This document shows positions 62,243-64,000 of a stretch of 64,000 nucleotides of DNA, in pieces (the stretch's first letter is position 1; every line of letters begins with the position of its first letter). Origin of the DNA: Streptomyces hokutonensis (lineage in GTDB: Bacteria; Actinomycetota; Actinomycetes; Streptomycetales; Streptomycetaceae); contig NZ_BARG01000083.1 in NCBI RefSeq assembly GCF_000376565.1, forward strand, positions 1 through 64,000, in the 5' to 3' direction. A program made the translations under genes and the position numbers. Below the pieces are notes generated by a model. It did not search any database. It saw only the letters and a list, made by a program, of their open reading frames with translations, and was not told where the DNA came from.

Positions 62243-63424
62243 TCAGTTTTCGGGGCTCGGCCGACGCCGGGGAAAAGCGTCCCCGATCGGCCAGTGCTCC
62301 GGCAGATCAAGAGATGTGTGGATGGGGCGAGTTGCTGGTTGACGTTCGACGTGAACATCGACCAACCGTGCCGTCTCCCAAGTGGGGAGAACGGGAGCCG
62401 GGAGCGAGCCTGGTGCCGGGCTTTGCCAGAGGACTGGGACCTTCTTCGTCCAGGTCCAAGGTGCCGGGTTGTCGACGGTCAGTACGCCGCTTACCCGGCT
62501 GTGGGGCTGATCTTGCGCAGTAGTCCAGTAGCCGTCGGGATTGCGACCGAAGGTCGATCCGGTGCGGTGGGCGTACTCGACCGAGGTCCCGTACAACGCG
62601 CTCTCGATGTCCTCATCTTCGGGAAAGAGGGCCGAATTACCAACCGCTACGATGAATGGCAGCGCCAAGTCTCCGTACTTCCTGCCCTTTTTTCTCACAG
62701 CTTTGAGCAAGCGATCTGAGTCATCGGCGACCCACACCGAGGGATGGATTCCGATTGTCCTGCTCGTCGGATCGCCTCGCTTGCCGGAGCTGCGGGGGAT
62801 CGCCTCGAAGCTGAGGTGCCAACCTGCCTCTTGCCAGGTGCGCTTGGGCAGCGGCACCTTCTGTTCATACTCGGCGATGACCTGGTCGGGGTCCAAGCTT
62901 GCCAGCCATTGCGTGAGCTCGTTCTTCAATCGCTTTTGCGGCGGCGTGGTCGAGCCAACACTGTCCACCTTGTATGACACGTAGAAGTTTGGACTCGGAA
63001 CGCGATCGATCGCGTCCGCGACCTGAGGCGGGAGCGAGCTGCTCCCGGTTGCGTCCAGATTCTCGGCTGTCCAGATTGCCTCGACAATGAATTGTTCGTC
63101 GCCACGGGTGACCAGGAAGTCTGGATACTTGCCCTCGGTGCCTATTTGCTGCTCGATTCCCACCGTGCAACCGGAGCCGAGCAGCATCTCGTGCACGTAC
63201 AGCTCCCACAACGCGGAGAAGACGTTGGCATCGAAATTACGATCCCGTAGCCGACTGAGCAGACCGGGCTGAGCATCGGGGGGAAAGTGTGACCACCACT
63301 CGTTGATCACATCCCGAACTTGGTCCCAGAAGGGGCCGGCGATCCGTTCGAAGAACTCGGCATTCGACTCTGATGCTCGCTTCGGTGCCGCATCGGTCCG
63401 ATGTCGGCTTATGTACACGCCCAT
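62243..63424 (-). CDS. Possible PD-(D/E)XK-fold nuclease, island protein
   Basis: A 393-residue protein. ALWELYVHEMLLGSG (E74/E79), then YPDFLVTRGDEQFIVEAIW with P101-D102 and E115, fits the PD-(D/E)XK order, but the usual Lys two residues after E115 is Ile117 (VEAI), so activity is uncertain. The C-terminal 200 residues are not recognised. It lies alone on the minus strand with AT-richer codons, downstream of the cargo. It may be a restriction or defence nuclease, or a decayed one. Confidence 0.6.
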   Translation of the reverse strand: MGVYISRHRTDAAPKRASESNAEFFERIAGPFWDQVRDVINEWWSHFPPDAQPGLLSRLRDRNFDANVFSALWELYVHEMLLGSGCTVGIEQQIGTEGKYPDFLVTRGDEQFIVEAIWTAENLDATGSSSLPPQVADAIDRVPSPNFYVSYKVDSVGSTTPPQKRLKNELTQWLASLDPDQVIAEYEQKVPLPKRTWQEAGWHLSFEAIPRSSGKRGDPTSRTIGIHPSVWVADDSDRLLKAVRKKGRKYGDLALPFIVAVGNSALFPEDEDIESALYGTSVEYAHRTGSTFGRNPDGYWTTAQDQPHSRVSGVLTVDNPAPWTWTKKVPVLWQSPAPGSLPAPVLPTWETARLVDVHVERQPATRPIHTSLDLPEHWPIGDAFPRRRPSPEN

Positions 63425-63675
63425 GGCGAACGATCGTAGATTGCTCCGCGCGGCGCTGACACCCGTTTTCTACAGCGTCCCGGTGGCCCTTGGGATGAGT
63501 CTGAGGTGCCTGCTCAGAACTGACCAGCACCTGCGGCTGTTCTGAAACGGAACGCCGCGCCCATTCGTGACCAGGCCGGGCGAAGTGATCCAGTCCGGCG
63601 GTGAAGCGGTCTCGGCTGCCGAGAGCCTCGGCCTGGCGCCGACCGTCCGCCGCCCAGTCGGTGCGAGGGCAGCGG

Positions 63676-63840
63676 TCAGCCCTGCTGTTCCTCCTGCTCG
63701 TCCCGCAAGGCGTCGCGCATAGAGCGCCAGGCACGGATTGTGTTACCGATGTCCAGCAACAGCCCTCGGAGTTGGCGAATCAGAACCCGCGCAGCACAAA
63801 TGGCAGTAACGACGTCGAATTCCACCGCGAGCCCGCTCAT
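63676..63840 (-). CDS. Small helical protein, unknown
   Basis: ATG 63840 follows GGGGAG at 7 nt and opens 54 codons: MSGLAVEFDVVTAICAARVL to RDEQEEQQG. It is hydrophobic-helical then polar, with no recognised domain. A small toxin or membrane peptide is possible. It lies at the right edge of the window. Confidence 0.45.
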   Translation of the reverse strand: MSGLAVEFDVVTAICAARVLIRQLRGLLLDIGNTIRAWRSMRDALRDEQEEQQG

Positions 63841-64000
63841 CGGCTGCTCCCCACCTCGGGCACCAGCCTCTCCGCCTCGCACCGCGAAGTCTGTACCCCG
63901 CTGGGCACATTTCGTGATCACCCTCGGCTTCACCCGCGCGATCAGACGGACGCGCGGCTGAACCCAACGAGCCGAGCCTCTTTGAAGCACCGCGTACAAG

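Overview
The window is chromosomal DNA from a Streptomyces species. The evidence is very high GC with strong third-position bias, GTG/TTG starts, and a gene order (dnaX-purD-...-purC-...-lsrL-purS-purQ-purL-...-purF-purM-DUF3073-vdh-...-bldC-hrpA) that matches, from memory, the core of the Streptomyces coelicolor chromosome. No search was run, so the species is not named.

Region 1 (1-24 kb) is conserved core. It carries seven purine genes (purD, purC, purS, purQ, purL, purF, purM), which together cover most steps from PRPP to SAICAR. purS-purQ-purL overlap by 4 nt and form one operon. Between them lie a degenerate M48-peptidase-like membrane protein, a dimethylformamidase-like protein, a two-component/ABC block flanked by identical tRNA-Gly(GCC) genes, the Lsr2 paralogue lsrL, a TetX-like flavin monooxygenase and a mycothiol-dependent enzyme. 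After purM come a DUF3073 protein, valine dehydrogenase (vdh), a conserved unknown and the developmental regulator bldC.

Region 2 (24-42 kb) is also core, with more intergenic repeats. It holds a tRNA-Asp beside a 61-bp duplication that includes part of that tRNA, the HrpA helicase, a tRNA Phe-Asp-Glu cluster, a membrane metallophosphoesterase, a MITE-like inverted-repeat element, an HExxH protein, an LLM-class oxidoreductase, an XRE regulator, a SnoaL-like protein, a 35-bp-period minisatellite, a lipoprotein, a DEAD-box helicase with a long RDD/RGG-rich tail, a secreted FG-GAP protein and an amino-acid permease.

Region 3 (42.3-64 kb) is an accessory island beginning at tRNA-Lys(UUU). It has lower-GC unknown genes (a two-gene unit with a Cys-rich protein, and a PIN-like protein), then a mobile module: integrase (frameshifted), XRE repressor, excisionase, DUF3631 ATPase (in-frame amber near its start), DUF2637 membrane protein, MobC and relaxase. 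This looks like an integrative mobilizable element, and the two lesions suggest it is decaying. No second attachment site was seen, so the right boundary probably lies outside the window.

The most interesting part is the cargo at 53.3-60.4 kb: XRE regulator and flavoprotein on the minus strand, then on the plus strand a HATPase protein, a MurA-like enolpyruvyl transferase, a 5'-nucleotidase-like phosphoesterase, two tandem dCTP-deaminase-like proteins and a glycosyltransferase. Five of these plus-strand genes are joined by 4-nt overlaps. The two deaminase-like paralogues have lost complementary parts of the usual active site, which suggests a hetero-oligomer or new chemistry. The set looks like a nucleotide/sugar-nucleotide modifying pathway (specialized metabolite or defence) that I do not recognise as a described system. 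A beta-lactamase-fold hydrolase, a small KPPCC-motif protein and a possible PD-(D/E)XK nuclease follow.
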